From: an uncultured Eubacterium sp.
Lineage (GTDB): Bacteria > Bacillota > Clostridia > Peptostreptococcales > Anaerovoracaceae
DNA length: 19,707 nt
NCBI GenBank assembly: GCA_905193765.1
Contig: CAJJPZ010000024.1
Coordinates: 1-19,707 of the forward strand
Direction: 5' to 3'
Shown here: piece after piece, positions 8,071 to 16,129 of the stretch
Numbering within the stretch: position 1 is the first letter of the stretch
Layout: each line of letters opens with the position of its first letter
The notes under the pieces: model-generated
What the model was told of the DNA's origin: nothing
What the model saw: the letters and a program-made list of their open reading frames with translations, nothing else
Database searches by the model: none
Program-made: the position numbers and the translations under genes

Positions 8071-9834
8071 TCAATCATCTTCGTCGTCGGGTTCGGATGG
8101 TGTTTCAGGCTGTGAAGGTGCTGTCGGTTCCGGTCCCTTGCTCACTCTTACTCTCACTGTCGTTCCCTTGTCCAGCTGTGCGTTGGCGTCATACTGCTGC
8201 CACATTACTTCGCCTTCTGCATATGTCGTGCTGTAATCGTAGCTTGGGCTGCCCATCTTGAGTCCGGCGTTGGACAGTGCGGATTTCGCATCACCTATGG
8301 TCTTACCGACGAGATAAGGCATTATCGCTTTAGACTGCGACCCGTCACTCACATATATCGTGACCTTGGATCCTTTCTCGGCATTCGTGCCGCCTTCAGG
8401 AGACTGTCTGATTATAGTTCCCTTTTCTTCTTCACTTGCCTCGTATTTGATATCTCCCAAAGTGAAGCCTGCCGCTTCCAGTGTGCCCTGTGCCTCGCTC
8501 TCCATGGATCCTGTCAGATCAGGAACTGATCCTTCGCCTTTTCCCTTGCTGACATATACGGTTATCGTGCTGCCTTCCTTGACCTTTTCACCTTCCTTCG
8601 GGTTTTGTGATACTATCTTCCCGGCTTCCACATCCTCGCTGACCACCTTGCGTCCTTCCTTTATCTTAAGGTCGATGTTGTTGTCCTTGAGCCAGTTCTC
8701 CGCTTCGGTCACGGTCATTCCCTTGAAGGACTTGACTTCCACGTCCTTTCCTCCGAAAAGTCCTGCCGCTGCAGATACCACTATGCCGAGTATCAGTGCC
8801 GCCGCCACAGCTGCACATATTATGATAAGCTTCTTTTTCTTATCCATGTGCTTCTTCTTGCCCTTTGATTTAGGATGTTTCTTATGTTTTTCATCCTCGT
8901 CGTAGTCTTCACCGTCATCGTAGTCCGTCTGGGCAACAGGTTCACGTCTCATGTTTCCGGCGTCGGCACCTGTACCGTTTCCGCCCATGAGCACCGAATT
9001 TCCGACTACGCTTCCCACGAATTCCAGATTATTGAGAGCTTCTATGAGCTCATCTGCTGATGTGAATCTGTTCACGGGATATTTGTCGGTACATTTCATT
9101 ATAATATGTTCAAGAGCCGGAGGGACTCCGTCAACCAGCTTCGACGGCGGTACCATCTCTCCGTTTATATGCATGAGGGCTATGTTGACAGGATTGTCTC
9201 CGTCGAAAGGGACTCTGCCTGTAAGCATCTCGTACATTACTATACCCAGGGAATATATGTCTGATTTCTCATCCACATATCCGCCTCTCGCCTGTTCCGG
9301 CGAAAAATAGTGTACAGATCCTATTATACCCTCTGTATTGTCTACTATAGTTGCCGCATTCACCGCCTTTGCAATACCAAAGTCAGTTATCTTGGCTGTG
9401 CCGCTTGGCGTTATCATGATATTATGTGGTTTGACATCTCTGTGTATGATGTGGTTCTTGTGGGCGAAAGACAGTGCTGCGGCGATCTGCTTCGAAAGTA
9501 TTATGACTTTCGGATATGCCATCGGCCCCTGCTCATGTATATAATCACTCAGCGTCTTTCCTTCGATCAGCTCCATCACTATGTAGTGGATATTGCCTTC
9601 TCTGCCTACATCATATATATTTACGATATTGGGATGCGACAGGCTTGCTGCAGCCTGAGACTCCCTCCTGAAACTGTCTATAAATTTATGGTCGTTTATG
9701 AACTGAGGTTTCAGAATCTTTATTGCTACGAAACGGTTCAGCAGCTTGTCCTTTGCTTTGTAAACAACGGACATGCCGCCCTCTCCGATCCTTTCGAACA
9801 GCTCGTATCTGCCCGCAAGTACCTTAGTGGCCAT
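8071..9834 (-). CDS. prkC: PASTA-domain Ser/Thr protein kinase (PrkC/PknB/StkP type)
   Basis: This is a membrane-anchored Hanks-type kinase that senses muropeptides or cell wall status through extracellular PASTA repeats. The cytoplasmic kinase domain (about 9-270) has the glycine loop GEGGMSVVYKA (17-27), Lys39 in AIK, the catalytic loop HRDVKPHN (131-138), the DFG motif (151-153) and the SPEQARG segment of the activation region (178-184). A charged linker follows, first acidic (305-315) and then lysine-rich (316-335), and leads into one membrane helix (about 336-358). Three PASTA repeats lie at about 365-430, 434-497 and 503-567, with a Pro-rich tail ending in acidic residues. The 587-residue length is normal for a three-PASTA kinase. 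AGGAGG lies 5-6 nt before the ATG. The partner phosphatase gene ends 17 nt upstream and rsgA follows at once. Confidence 0.97.
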   Translation of the reverse strand: MATKVLAGRYELFERIGEGGMSVVYKAKDKLLNRFVAIKILKPQFINDHKFIDSFRRESQAAASLSHPNIVNIYDVGREGNIHYIVMELIEGKTLSDYIHEQGPMAYPKVIILSKQIAAALSFAHKNHIIHRDVKPHNIMITPSGTAKITDFGIAKAVNAATIVDNTEGIIGSVHYFSPEQARGGYVDEKSDIYSLGIVMYEMLTGRVPFDGDNPVNIALMHINGEMVPPSKLVDGVPPALEHIIMKCTDKYPVNRFTSADELIEALNNLEFVGSVVGNSVLMGGNGTGADAGNMRREPVAQTDYDDGEDYDEDEKHKKHPKSKGKKKHMDKKKKLIIICAAVAAALILGIVVSAAAGLFGGKDVEVKSFKGMTVTEAENWLKDNNIDLKIKEGRKVVSEDVEAGKIVSQNPKEGEKVKEGSTITVYVSKGKGEGSVPDLTGSMESEAQGTLEAAGFTLGDIKYEASEEEKGTIIRQSPEGGTNAEKGSKVTIYVSDGSQSKAIMPYLVGKTIGDAKSALSNAGLKMGSPSYDYSTTYAEGEVMWQQYDANAQLDKGTTVRVRVSKGPEPTAPSQPETPSEPDDEDD

Positions 9835-9851
9835 GTCTTCCTCCTAAAACA

Positions 9852-10580
9852 TTATATCTTTAAACAAACAACGGTAATGTTATCTCTTCCTCCGGCTTCC
9901 AGAGCCTTGTCTACAAGTTCACAGCACAAATCGTTCATGTTGATGTCACGATTCATGGAGTTTACGATCTCTTCTTCGCTGACTTCTCCGTAAAGTCCGT
10001 CTGAACACAGCATGATTATGTCATTTTTATGTATATCTATCTTATAGAAATCCGGATCTATGTATGCCTCGGCTCCCAGTGCCTTGGTTATAACATTCTT
10101 CTGTTTGTGGTTTTCAGCTTCATCTTCAGTTATCACACCCTGCTGGACCAGCTCGTTAACATAGGTATGATCCACAGTTATCTTCCTGAGCACTCCGTCT
10201 CTGAACAGGTACGCCCTGCTGTCACCTATGTTGGCCACATATGACGTCATATTCCTTATATACGCCATCACCAGCGTGGTGGCCATACCTCTGTTCTCCA
10301 CAATTTCTATACCCATCCTGTATATCTTGTCGTTAGCCAGTTCGATGGTCTGTGAGAGATACTCGAAGATCTCATCCGCGTTCCTGCAGTGCGATATATC
10401 ATTTTTATTCACAAACTCCGCGATTTCACTGACCGCGGTCCTGCTTGCGACCTCACCGGAATTGTTGCCTCCGACCCCGTCTGCAACTATGTACACATCC
10501 TGCCCCGGTATCACAAAACAGGCGTCTTCGTTATTTTCCCGGACGATACCTCTGTTGCATTTAAATCCTATCTGCACCAT
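9852..10580 (-). CDS. stp: PP2C-type Ser/Thr protein phosphatase (Stp/PrpC)
   Basis: Stp is a metal-dependent PPM phosphatase that removes phosphate from PrkC and its substrates. All core motifs are visible in 242 residues: RENNEDA with Asp19, VADGVGG with Asp34 and Gly35, GDSRAYL at 119-125, CSDGL with Asp194, and the closing GGRDNIT with Asp233. These aspartates are the metal ligands of the family. Length and motif spacing are normal. There is no membrane segment, so it is cytoplasmic. The ATG at 10578-10580 is preceded by AGGAAAGGG with somewhat long spacing of about 11 nt. Upstream lies a 60-nt gap with a strong hairpin. In Bacillus rlmN would occupy this place. Pairing with prkC 17 nt downstream is the usual kinase-phosphatase module. 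Confidence 0.97.
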   Translation of the reverse strand: MVQIGFKCNRGIVRENNEDACFVIPGQDVYIVADGVGGNNSGEVASRTAVSEIAEFVNKNDISHCRNADEIFEYLSQTIELANDKIYRMGIEIVENRGMATTLVMAYIRNMTSYVANIGDSRAYLFRDGVLRKITVDHTYVNELVQQGVITEDEAENHKQKNVITKALGAEAYIDPDFYKIDIHKNDIIMLCSDGLYGEVSEEEIVNSMNRDINMNDLCCELVDKALEAGGRDNITVVCLKI

Positions 10581-10621
10581 TATATAACGTACCCTTTCCT
10601 TTAATACTGTCTGTCTCTGAA

Positions 10622-10654
10622 ACAGTCTGCCGTGTACGGACTACAGCAGACTGT
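10622..10654 (-). promoter_or_regulatory. Hairpin spanning the rsmB stop codon, upstream of stp-prkC
   Basis: On the minus strand, arm ACAGTCTGC and arm GCAGACTGT form a perfect 9-bp stem. A further 4-bp stem TGTA/TACA stacks inside it, separated by a 2-nt CG bulge on one side, and closes on a 5-nt loop. The rsmB TAG stop lies in the upper part, so the structure straddles the end of the reading frame. Only TTTC follows, so it is not a classic intrinsic terminator. It could be a transcript-stabilising stem, a processing site or a weak attenuator. The pairing is directly visible. The function is inference. Confidence 0.5.
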
Positions 10655-11933
10655 CGTCCTTTTTCATAACGCATATGAAAAATCCGTCTGTTCCGTTCAC
10701 ATTAGGCAGCAGCAGTGTTCTCTCGACTTTTTTGAAAGAAGGGTTCCTTTTTACGAATGCATCCGTCACTTTCTCATTCTCGTTCGGATTGATCGTACAT
10801 GTGCTGTATACCAGGGTCCCGCCCGGCTTCACATAGGAAGACGATGCTGTAAGTATTGTCAGCTGTTTCTTAGGCAGGAGATCCATCTCATCAGTGTGCT
10901 CCTTGTACTTGATCTCCGGCTTGCGTCTTACAACTCCGAGACCTGTACACGGTGCATCCACCAGAACCCTGTCGGCTTTCTGGAACATAGAAGATTCTTC
11001 CCTTGTGGCATCCCATGACCTCGTCTCCACATTGGTCACCCCGAGACGTTTAGCCTCTCTGTCTATAAGGTCGAGTTTTCTCCTGTATATATCCGATGCT
11101 ATTATCTTTCCTGTATTGTTCATACGCTCGGCTACAGCCATGGTCTTACCGCCCGGTGCAGCACACATATCCATTACTACGTCCCCGTGCTGAGGATCCA
11201 GTTTCTCGGCTACCAGCATGGAACTTTCATCCTGGGGAGTGAAGAGCCCCATCCTGTATGCTTCGGTCTCCAGCAGTCTGCTTCCCCTAACATGGAGCGC
11301 ATTGCTGCATATATCGCCCTCTGTGACTTCGAATCCGCTTTCTTCCAGTTTGCTGATCAGATCCTTTTTCATTATCCTCAGCCAGTTGAGACGCACTGTC
11401 ATCGGCGGCGTTTCATTGCCTGCCGCCAGAAGCTGTTCCACGAAATCGGAACTGTAGTGTTTGAGCCACAGCTCGACGATCCATGGAGCGTATGAATATT
11501 TCACAGACAGATATCTTACTTCATCCTCGATCCTGTCCGGAAGCTTGAGCTGCATCCTCTTGCCCAGATATGCTCTGAGTATGCCGTTTATGAGACCGTC
11601 CTTGCCTCTGCAGTATCTTTTTGCAAGAAGAACGCTCTCGTTCACTGCTGCATATTCAGGCACCGAGTTCATATATCCTATCTGATATATACCCATCCTG
11701 AGTATCGTCAGTTCGTTCGTCTTAAGACTCCCGACGCCATTGCTCGCCAGCAGATCGATATAATAATCCAGTGTCAGTTTATGTTCGAGAACACCATATA
11801 CGAGTTCACGCACGAATCCTTCATGGTTCGGCTTCGTCACTACTATCTGATGATTCAGTGCCAGATTTGAGTATGACTTCTTCGTTTCTACGTCAACAAG
11901 TGTGAGAAAAGCGGCTTTTCTGTTTATATCCAT
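10641..11933 (-). CDS. rsmB: 16S rRNA (cytosine-967-C5)-methyltransferase RsmB
   Basis: RsmB methylates a cytosine of helix 31 of 16S rRNA (C967 in E. coli). From the chosen ATG it has 430 residues. A NusB-like RNA-binding domain (about 5-125) precedes the Rossmann methyltransferase domain. The SAM loop CAAPGGKT is at 257-264. The two cysteines of the m5C mechanism are Cys329 in DAPCTGLG and Cys379 in YSTCTINP, with the typical NENE following. I chose the ATG at 11931-11933 because its A overlaps the last base of the yugP TGA stop (TGATG), with AGGGGG about 9 nt upstream. A TTG one codon earlier is also possible. The end of the gene forms half of a strong hairpin. Confidence 0.95.
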   Translation of the reverse strand: MDINRKAAFLTLVDVETKKSYSNLALNHQIVVTKPNHEGFVRELVYGVLEHKLTLDYYIDLLASNGVGSLKTNELTILRMGIYQIGYMNSVPEYAAVNESVLLAKRYCRGKDGLINGILRAYLGKRMQLKLPDRIEDEVRYLSVKYSYAPWIVELWLKHYSSDFVEQLLAAGNETPPMTVRLNWLRIMKKDLISKLEESGFEVTEGDICSNALHVRGSRLLETEAYRMGLFTPQDESSMLVAEKLDPQHGDVVMDMCAAPGGKTMAVAERMNNTGKIIASDIYRRKLDLIDREAKRLGVTNVETRSWDATREESSMFQKADRVLVDAPCTGLGVVRRKPEIKYKEHTDEMDLLPKKQLTILTASSSYVKPGGTLVYSTCTINPNENEKVTDAFVKRNPSFKKVERTLLLPNVNGTDGFFICVMKKDDSLL

Positions 11934-12637
11934 CAATCACGCCCCCTAATCAGTAATAATCTTATGAGTTGTAATACTGCGGTTGCCAACGCAGCGATAT
12001 AGGTCATCGCTGCAGCCGATAATACTTTTCCAGCTCCTTTTACTTCTGTCGAATCTATTATTCCCAGCCCTGTAAGCTGTTCTATAGCTCTTCTGCTCGC
12101 GTTCAGTTCCACCGGCAGTGTCACCAGATGGAACAGCGCCACCACTGCAAACAGCAGTATGCCTATATCGAACACAAAATTGCCTGTGGTTATCTTTCCT
12201 GTCGCGATTATGACGAACCCGGCCAGTATCAGTATCCACGATGCCGATGAAGCGAAGTTCGTCACCGGCGCCAGAGCGCTCCTGAACCTGAGCATGCCGT
12301 ACGCCTTGCTGTCCTGTATGGCATGACCTGATTCATGCGCCGCGATACTCACAGCAGCTATCGATGTGCCGTTGTATACATCCGGCGAAAGGTTCATGAC
12401 ATCGTTTACCGGATCGTAATGGTCAGTCATGACACCGGGAGTTATCCCCACCTGCACGTGTCCGAGACCATTGGCATCCAGTATCCGCCTTGCAGCCTGA
12501 CACCCTGTCATCCCTCGTCTGCACCTGATACCTGAATATCTGTTATATGCACCCTTCACCTTCATCTGTGCATACAGAGTGAATGCTATCGCAGGTATCA
12601 GCAGTATAACTGTAGGATCAAACATTCCAAAATACAT
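11933..12637 (-). CDS. yugP: Membrane zinc metallopeptidase, YugP family (DUF2268-unrelated, Zn_peptidase_2 type)
   Basis: This is a 234-residue integral membrane protein with the zinc protease motif HESGH at 101-105, preceded by AVSIAA, and a likely third ligand Glu177 in PVELNAS followed by RRA. Hydrophobic segments lie at about 7-25, 130-148, 155-175 and 205-228. The N-terminal cytosolic-type segment includes the MNLSPDVYNGTS block seen in the YugP family. Its substrate is unknown, and no processing role should be assumed. In many Clostridia this gene lies between fmt and rsmB, as here. AGAGGTG is 7 nt before the ATG. Its TGA stop shares a base with the rsmB start. It differs from HtpX in sequence and motif surroundings, although both are HEXXH membrane proteases. 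Confidence 0.9.
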   Translation of the reverse strand: MYFGMFDPTVILLIPAIAFTLYAQMKVKGAYNRYSGIRCRRGMTGCQAARRILDANGLGHVQVGITPGVMTDHYDPVNDVMNLSPDVYNGTSIAAVSIAAHESGHAIQDSKAYGMLRFRSALAPVTNFASSASWILILAGFVIIATGKITTGNFVFDIGILLFAVVALFHLVTLPVELNASRRAIEQLTGLGIIDSTEVKGAGKVLSAAAMTYIAALATAVLQLIRLLLIRGRD

Positions 12638-12662
12638 ATAATTTCACCTCTTGAAAGACATT

Positions 12663-13586
12663 TTATCTTAAAACAGTTCCTATTTCAATGGAATTGCCCC
12701 TTAAAAATTCTCTGACAGCCACTCTTTTTTTGCCCGGTACCTGTATCTCGGTGACTTTCAGTATCCTGCCTGCTGATGCTATATCTATGCTGTCATCAGA
12801 TACACCGGTCACCGTGCCGTTTTCTTTGCCGGTAGTCTCATCAGAAGGAACTGCTTTCCAGAACTTCACTAGTCGATCTCCATCATATGCATATGCACCG
12901 GGCCATGGATCGAAAGCTCTTATAAGGCGTTCTATCTCCTCAGGTGTTTTAGAAAAATCAACATGTCCTTCCTGTTTGGATATCATATGAGCATATGTTG
13001 CTTCCTCATCGTTCTGCTTCTCCGGGACTATGCTCTCCAGTTTCGAAAGCGTATCCACCAGCAGTTCCGCACCCATAACTGCAAGTTCATCATGAAGCTG
13101 CAGTCCGGTCTTGCCCGCTGTGGTCGTTGCCGCCTTTGCCAGCATATCACCTGTGTCTATGCCTTTCTCCATATACATGATGGTAATACCTGTATATTCA
13201 TCACCTTCGATTATTGCTCTCTGTATAGGTGCTGCACCTCTGAATCTGGGCAACAGCGAGCCATGTATATTGATGCATCCCATCTTCGGTATTTCCAGAA
13301 CTTCCACAGGCAACAGCTGACCATATGCTGCTACAGCTATGACATCCGGGGCTGTGTCTTTCAGTTTCTGTATGAACCCGGCATCTGTTTTCAGTTTTTT
13401 CGGCTGAAACACCTCGAGTCCCAGTTCCAGCGCCTTTTCCTTCACTGGTGAAAACTTGACTTTCCTGCCTCTGTCACGTACCGAATCAGGCTGAGTCACG
13501 ACATATGCTATATCATGTCCCGCCTTGTAAAGAGCTTCGAGAGCAGGCACTGCGAAATCAGGCGTTCCCATATAAACTATTTTCAT
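12663..13586 (-). CDS. fmt: Methionyl-tRNA formyltransferase
   Basis: Fmt formylates initiator Met-tRNA with 10-formyl-tetrahydrofolate. From the ATG at 13584-13586 the protein has 307 residues and begins MKIVYMGTPDFAVP. The formyl-transfer motif HGSLLPRFRGAAPIQ is present. Counting from this ATG, the catalytic residues fall at Asn106, His108 and Asp144, the same numbers as in E. coli Fmt, which supports the start choice. A TTG two codons upstream is in frame but has poor spacing from the AAGGAG site, which lies 10 nt before the ATG. A C-terminal OB-like tRNA-binding domain occupies about 205-307. It follows def by 2 nt, the universal def-fmt pair, and Def removes the formyl group that Fmt adds. 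Confidence 0.97.
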   Translation of the reverse strand: MKIVYMGTPDFAVPALEALYKAGHDIAYVVTQPDSVRDRGRKVKFSPVKEKALELGLEVFQPKKLKTDAGFIQKLKDTAPDVIAVAAYGQLLPVEVLEIPKMGCINIHGSLLPRFRGAAPIQRAIIEGDEYTGITIMYMEKGIDTGDMLAKAATTTAGKTGLQLHDELAVMGAELLVDTLSKLESIVPEKQNDEEATYAHMISKQEGHVDFSKTPEEIERLIRAFDPWPGAYAYDGDRLVKFWKAVPSDETTGKENGTVTGVSDDSIDIASAGRILKVTEIQVPGKKRVAVREFLRGNSIEIGTVLR

Positions 13587-13588
13587 TA

Positions 13589-14062
13589 TCAAGCTTCTCC
13601 TTCATCAGTGAGTTCATACATTTCCTTCGCCTTGTCTTTGTAGAGGACACCTTCCAGATGATCGAACTCATGGCACATTACGATGGCTTCAAATCCCTCG
13701 AAGTCATATTCCTGCATATCACCATTCCGGTCGAGACCTCTGATCTTTATTTTTTCCGGTCTTTCGACCAGACCTACATATCCCGGTACCGAGAGACATC
13801 CCTCTTCACTTTCCTGAGAGCCTTCCAGCTGCACTATCTCGGGATTTACGAAGCAGTACACTTTGCCCGGTGCAGGCTCTGCAACGAACATCCTCCTCAT
13901 CATACCTATCTGCGGAGCTGCAAGACCTACGCCTTTGGCGTATCTCATAGTCTCCACCATGTCGTCCAGTATCATCCTTATCCTGTCGCTGACATCATCA
14001 ACTTCCCTGCAGTGTTTTCTGAGGATAGGATCCCCTTCAAGTACAATATTTCTAAGTGCCAT
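13589..14062 (-). CDS. def: Peptide deformylase
   Basis: Def removes the N-formyl group from new proteins. The 157-residue protein has all three family motifs: GVGLAAPQIG (44-53), EGCLSVPG (87-94) with zinc/iron ligand Cys89, and HEFDHLEG (131-138) with ligands His131 and His135 and catalytic Glu132. The residue before HEFDH is Cys130, where many Def proteins have Gln. Length is typical of type 1 enzymes. A perfect AGGAGG ribosome binding site lies about 6 nt before the ATG. The gene begins 19 nt after priA and ends 2 nt before fmt, as in many Firmicutes. Confidence 0.97.
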   Translation of the reverse strand: MALRNIVLEGDPILRKHCREVDDVSDRIRMILDDMVETMRYAKGVGLAAPQIGMMRRMFVAEPAPGKVYCFVNPEIVQLEGSQESEEGCLSVPGYVGLVERPEKIKIRGLDRNGDMQEYDFEGFEAIVMCHEFDHLEGVLYKDKAKEMYELTDEGEA

Positions 14063-14081
14063 TTTTACCTCCTGACCAGCA

Positions 14082-16106
14082 TCATGTGAAACTGTACGGA
14101 TTTATATCCGTAACTGCCGTATATCCTTTCTTTTTCTTCCTGGTGTCCTCTTCCCTGATGTCCGTTATTATATCAGAATACTCTCTGCGTCTGCCCGACG
14201 GGCACCTTATTATCATCGAGTATCTGTAGTTTTCCTTGATTTTGTTCATATATGCTTCCTGGGGATGAAAAACATTGTCCCTTTCATCCGGCGCCATGCG
14301 GCGTCGTATCCTGTCATACCATTCTTCGGCGCCTTCTTTCACAGCCTCTTCACTGCTTCCTGTGAACAGTATCCTGAAAAGATCGCTGTAGGGCGGATCG
14401 CACATATATTTTCTCAGCCTGTCCTCGCATTTGTAGAAGCCTTCGTAGTCCTGCGCAGCTGCAAATTTTATCGCGTAATGTTCCGGATCGTAGGTCTGTA
14501 TAACTACTCTTCCTTTCTCGTCGCCGCGGCCCGCACGCCCCGCCGCCTGTGTTATCAGCTGGAAAGTGCGTTCAGGTGATCTGAAGTCCGGTATGTTCAG
14601 GGAAATGTCCGCAGATATTATCCCCACCAGGCCTACATTCCTGAAGTCCAGTCCCTTGGCGATGATCTGGGTCCCTATCAGTATATGTGTGTTTCCCTTC
14701 CGGAAATCACTCAGTTTTTTTCTCAGTTCTCCCCGCTTCTTCACAGTATCGAAGTCAAGCCTGTCCGTCCTGTATCCGTCAAAGAGTTCCGCAACGGTCT
14801 CCTCCACCTGCTCAGTCCCGCTGCCGAAGAACCTGATATATCTGCTGCCGCATTCCGGACATACTTCGGGTATATCTTCCCGGTGTCCGCAGTAATGACA
14901 TACCGCCTTTCCCTCCTGCCTGTGATATGTCAGCGATATCCCGCAGTCGGGACATTTCACCACATATCCGCATTCACGGCAGGAAATGAAAGTGTAGTAA
15001 CCTCTCCTGTTAAGGAAAAGCATCACCTGGCGTCCGGCTGCAAGCTGCTCCTTCATGTTGACATACAGTTCATTGCTTATTATTGACCTGTTGCCGCTTC
15101 TCAGCTCTTCCCGCATATCCACAACAGATACATCAGGGAGCCTTACCTTATTATACCTTTCTGTCAGCTTTATTATCCTGAATATGCCTTCAAGACCTCT
15201 GTGATATGTCACCACTGAAGGCGTTGCGCTACCCAGCACCAGTACGCCGCTGTTGTCTCTGTCCTGTACTCTCTTCAGAGCCACTTCAGCCGTATCGTAT
15301 TTCGGGGTGAAATCCGATTTGTACGTTGCCTCGTGTTCCTCATCCAGAACGATCAGGCCTATGTTTTCCAGCGGTGCGAAAACAGCCGACCTGGCCCCTA
15401 TGACGATCTGTACTTCTCCGTGTCTTATCTTCTGCCACTGATCGTAACGTTCGCCGTTAGTGAGCTTGCTGTGCAGCACAGCCACCGCCTCCCTGCCGAA
15501 CCTCGCGGTGAACCGCTCGGTGAGCTGTCCTGTCAGAGATATCTCAGGAACGAGTATGATGGCTGTTTTCCCACGATCCACGGCTGCTGCCGCTGCCCGG
15601 ATGTAGACTTCCGTCTTGCCGCTGCCGGTCACTCCGTGCAGCAGGAAACGGTCGTGCACCCCGGCGCTGATCGAACCTTCTATCCTGTCAAGTGCATCCT
15701 GCTGCTGCTGCGTCAGGCTCTTCTCCGTATCGGGACTTCCCGCATCTTCTGCAACAGGATCCCTCTGCTCTCTCCTGACTGCCTTGCTGCCTGCAGGGGT
15801 GAAACATTTTATGGTGTCAATATATCTGCACAGATATCTTTTTTTCATCCATACAGCTGTCCTCATCATCTCTTCCGTCAGTGAAACATCCTCGTCTCTG
15901 CTGCTGATGTTCCTGATCTTCCCGGTCAGTTCCTCGCTGACGCTGTCCGCCATGGAAACGACATATGCATCGCGCAGTCTGCTTCCCCTTGCGAAAGGTA
16001 CATGCACCTTGCTGCCAGGAACCACAGAATCATCATCGCATCCGTATGTATAAAGTCTGTCCGTATTGTCACTTCTGTTATCTATAACAAGATCAGCGTA
16101 TCTCAT
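14082..16106 (-). CDS. priA: Primosomal helicase PriA (replication restart), short form
   Basis: PriA is a 3'-5' superfamily 2 helicase that reloads the replisome at stalled forks. The 674-residue protein has an N-terminal 3'-end-binding domain (about 1-105), Walker A HGVTGSGKTE (157-166), the DEEH box (255-258), GSATPS (292-297), and the zinc-binding insert with eight cysteines (376, 379, 385, 388, 403, 406, 416, 419). The second helicase lobe includes GTQIIAKGLDF and QAAGRAGRG. The Walker A lysine is residue 164 compared with about 230 in E. coli. Only about 27 residues separate the N-terminal domain from the helicase core, so the winged-helix domain appears to be missing. GGGGG lies a few nt before the ATG. 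It is followed by def after 19 nt and preceded by asnA by 23 nt, where coaBC is more usual. Confidence 0.96.
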   Translation of the reverse strand: MRYADLVIDNRSDNTDRLYTYGCDDDSVVPGSKVHVPFARGSRLRDAYVVSMADSVSEELTGKIRNISSRDEDVSLTEEMMRTAVWMKKRYLCRYIDTIKCFTPAGSKAVRREQRDPVAEDAGSPDTEKSLTQQQQDALDRIEGSISAGVHDRFLLHGVTGSGKTEVYIRAAAAAVDRGKTAIILVPEISLTGQLTERFTARFGREAVAVLHSKLTNGERYDQWQKIRHGEVQIVIGARSAVFAPLENIGLIVLDEEHEATYKSDFTPKYDTAEVALKRVQDRDNSGVLVLGSATPSVVTYHRGLEGIFRIIKLTERYNKVRLPDVSVVDMREELRSGNRSIISNELYVNMKEQLAAGRQVMLFLNRRGYYTFISCRECGYVVKCPDCGISLTYHRQEGKAVCHYCGHREDIPEVCPECGSRYIRFFGSGTEQVEETVAELFDGYRTDRLDFDTVKKRGELRKKLSDFRKGNTHILIGTQIIAKGLDFRNVGLVGIISADISLNIPDFRSPERTFQLITQAAGRAGRGDEKGRVVIQTYDPEHYAIKFAAAQDYEGFYKCEDRLRKYMCDPPYSDLFRILFTGSSEEAVKEGAEEWYDRIRRRMAPDERDNVFHPQEAYMNKIKENYRYSMIIRCPSGRRREYSDIITDIREEDTRKKKKGYTAVTDINPYSFT

Positions 16107-16129
16107 ATTCCCCCGTCAAAGCCAGCATA

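Noticed and set aside
7128..8236. Long plus-strand open frames opposite rsgA (293 and 345 codons)
   Set aside because: They lie antisense to a fully conserved RsgA, have low-complexity Ser/Cys/Leu-rich or Tyr/His-rich translations and show no family motif. They are shadows of the real gene's codon bias.
9310..9993. Plus-strand frame of 227 codons opposite prkC and stp
   Set aside because: It spans the junction of two well-supported minus-strand genes, and its translation has no recognisable domain.
10622..10654. Intrinsic terminator after rsmB
   Set aside because: The hairpin is strong, but only TTTC follows in place of a U-tract, so I list it as a structure of unknown function and not as a terminator.
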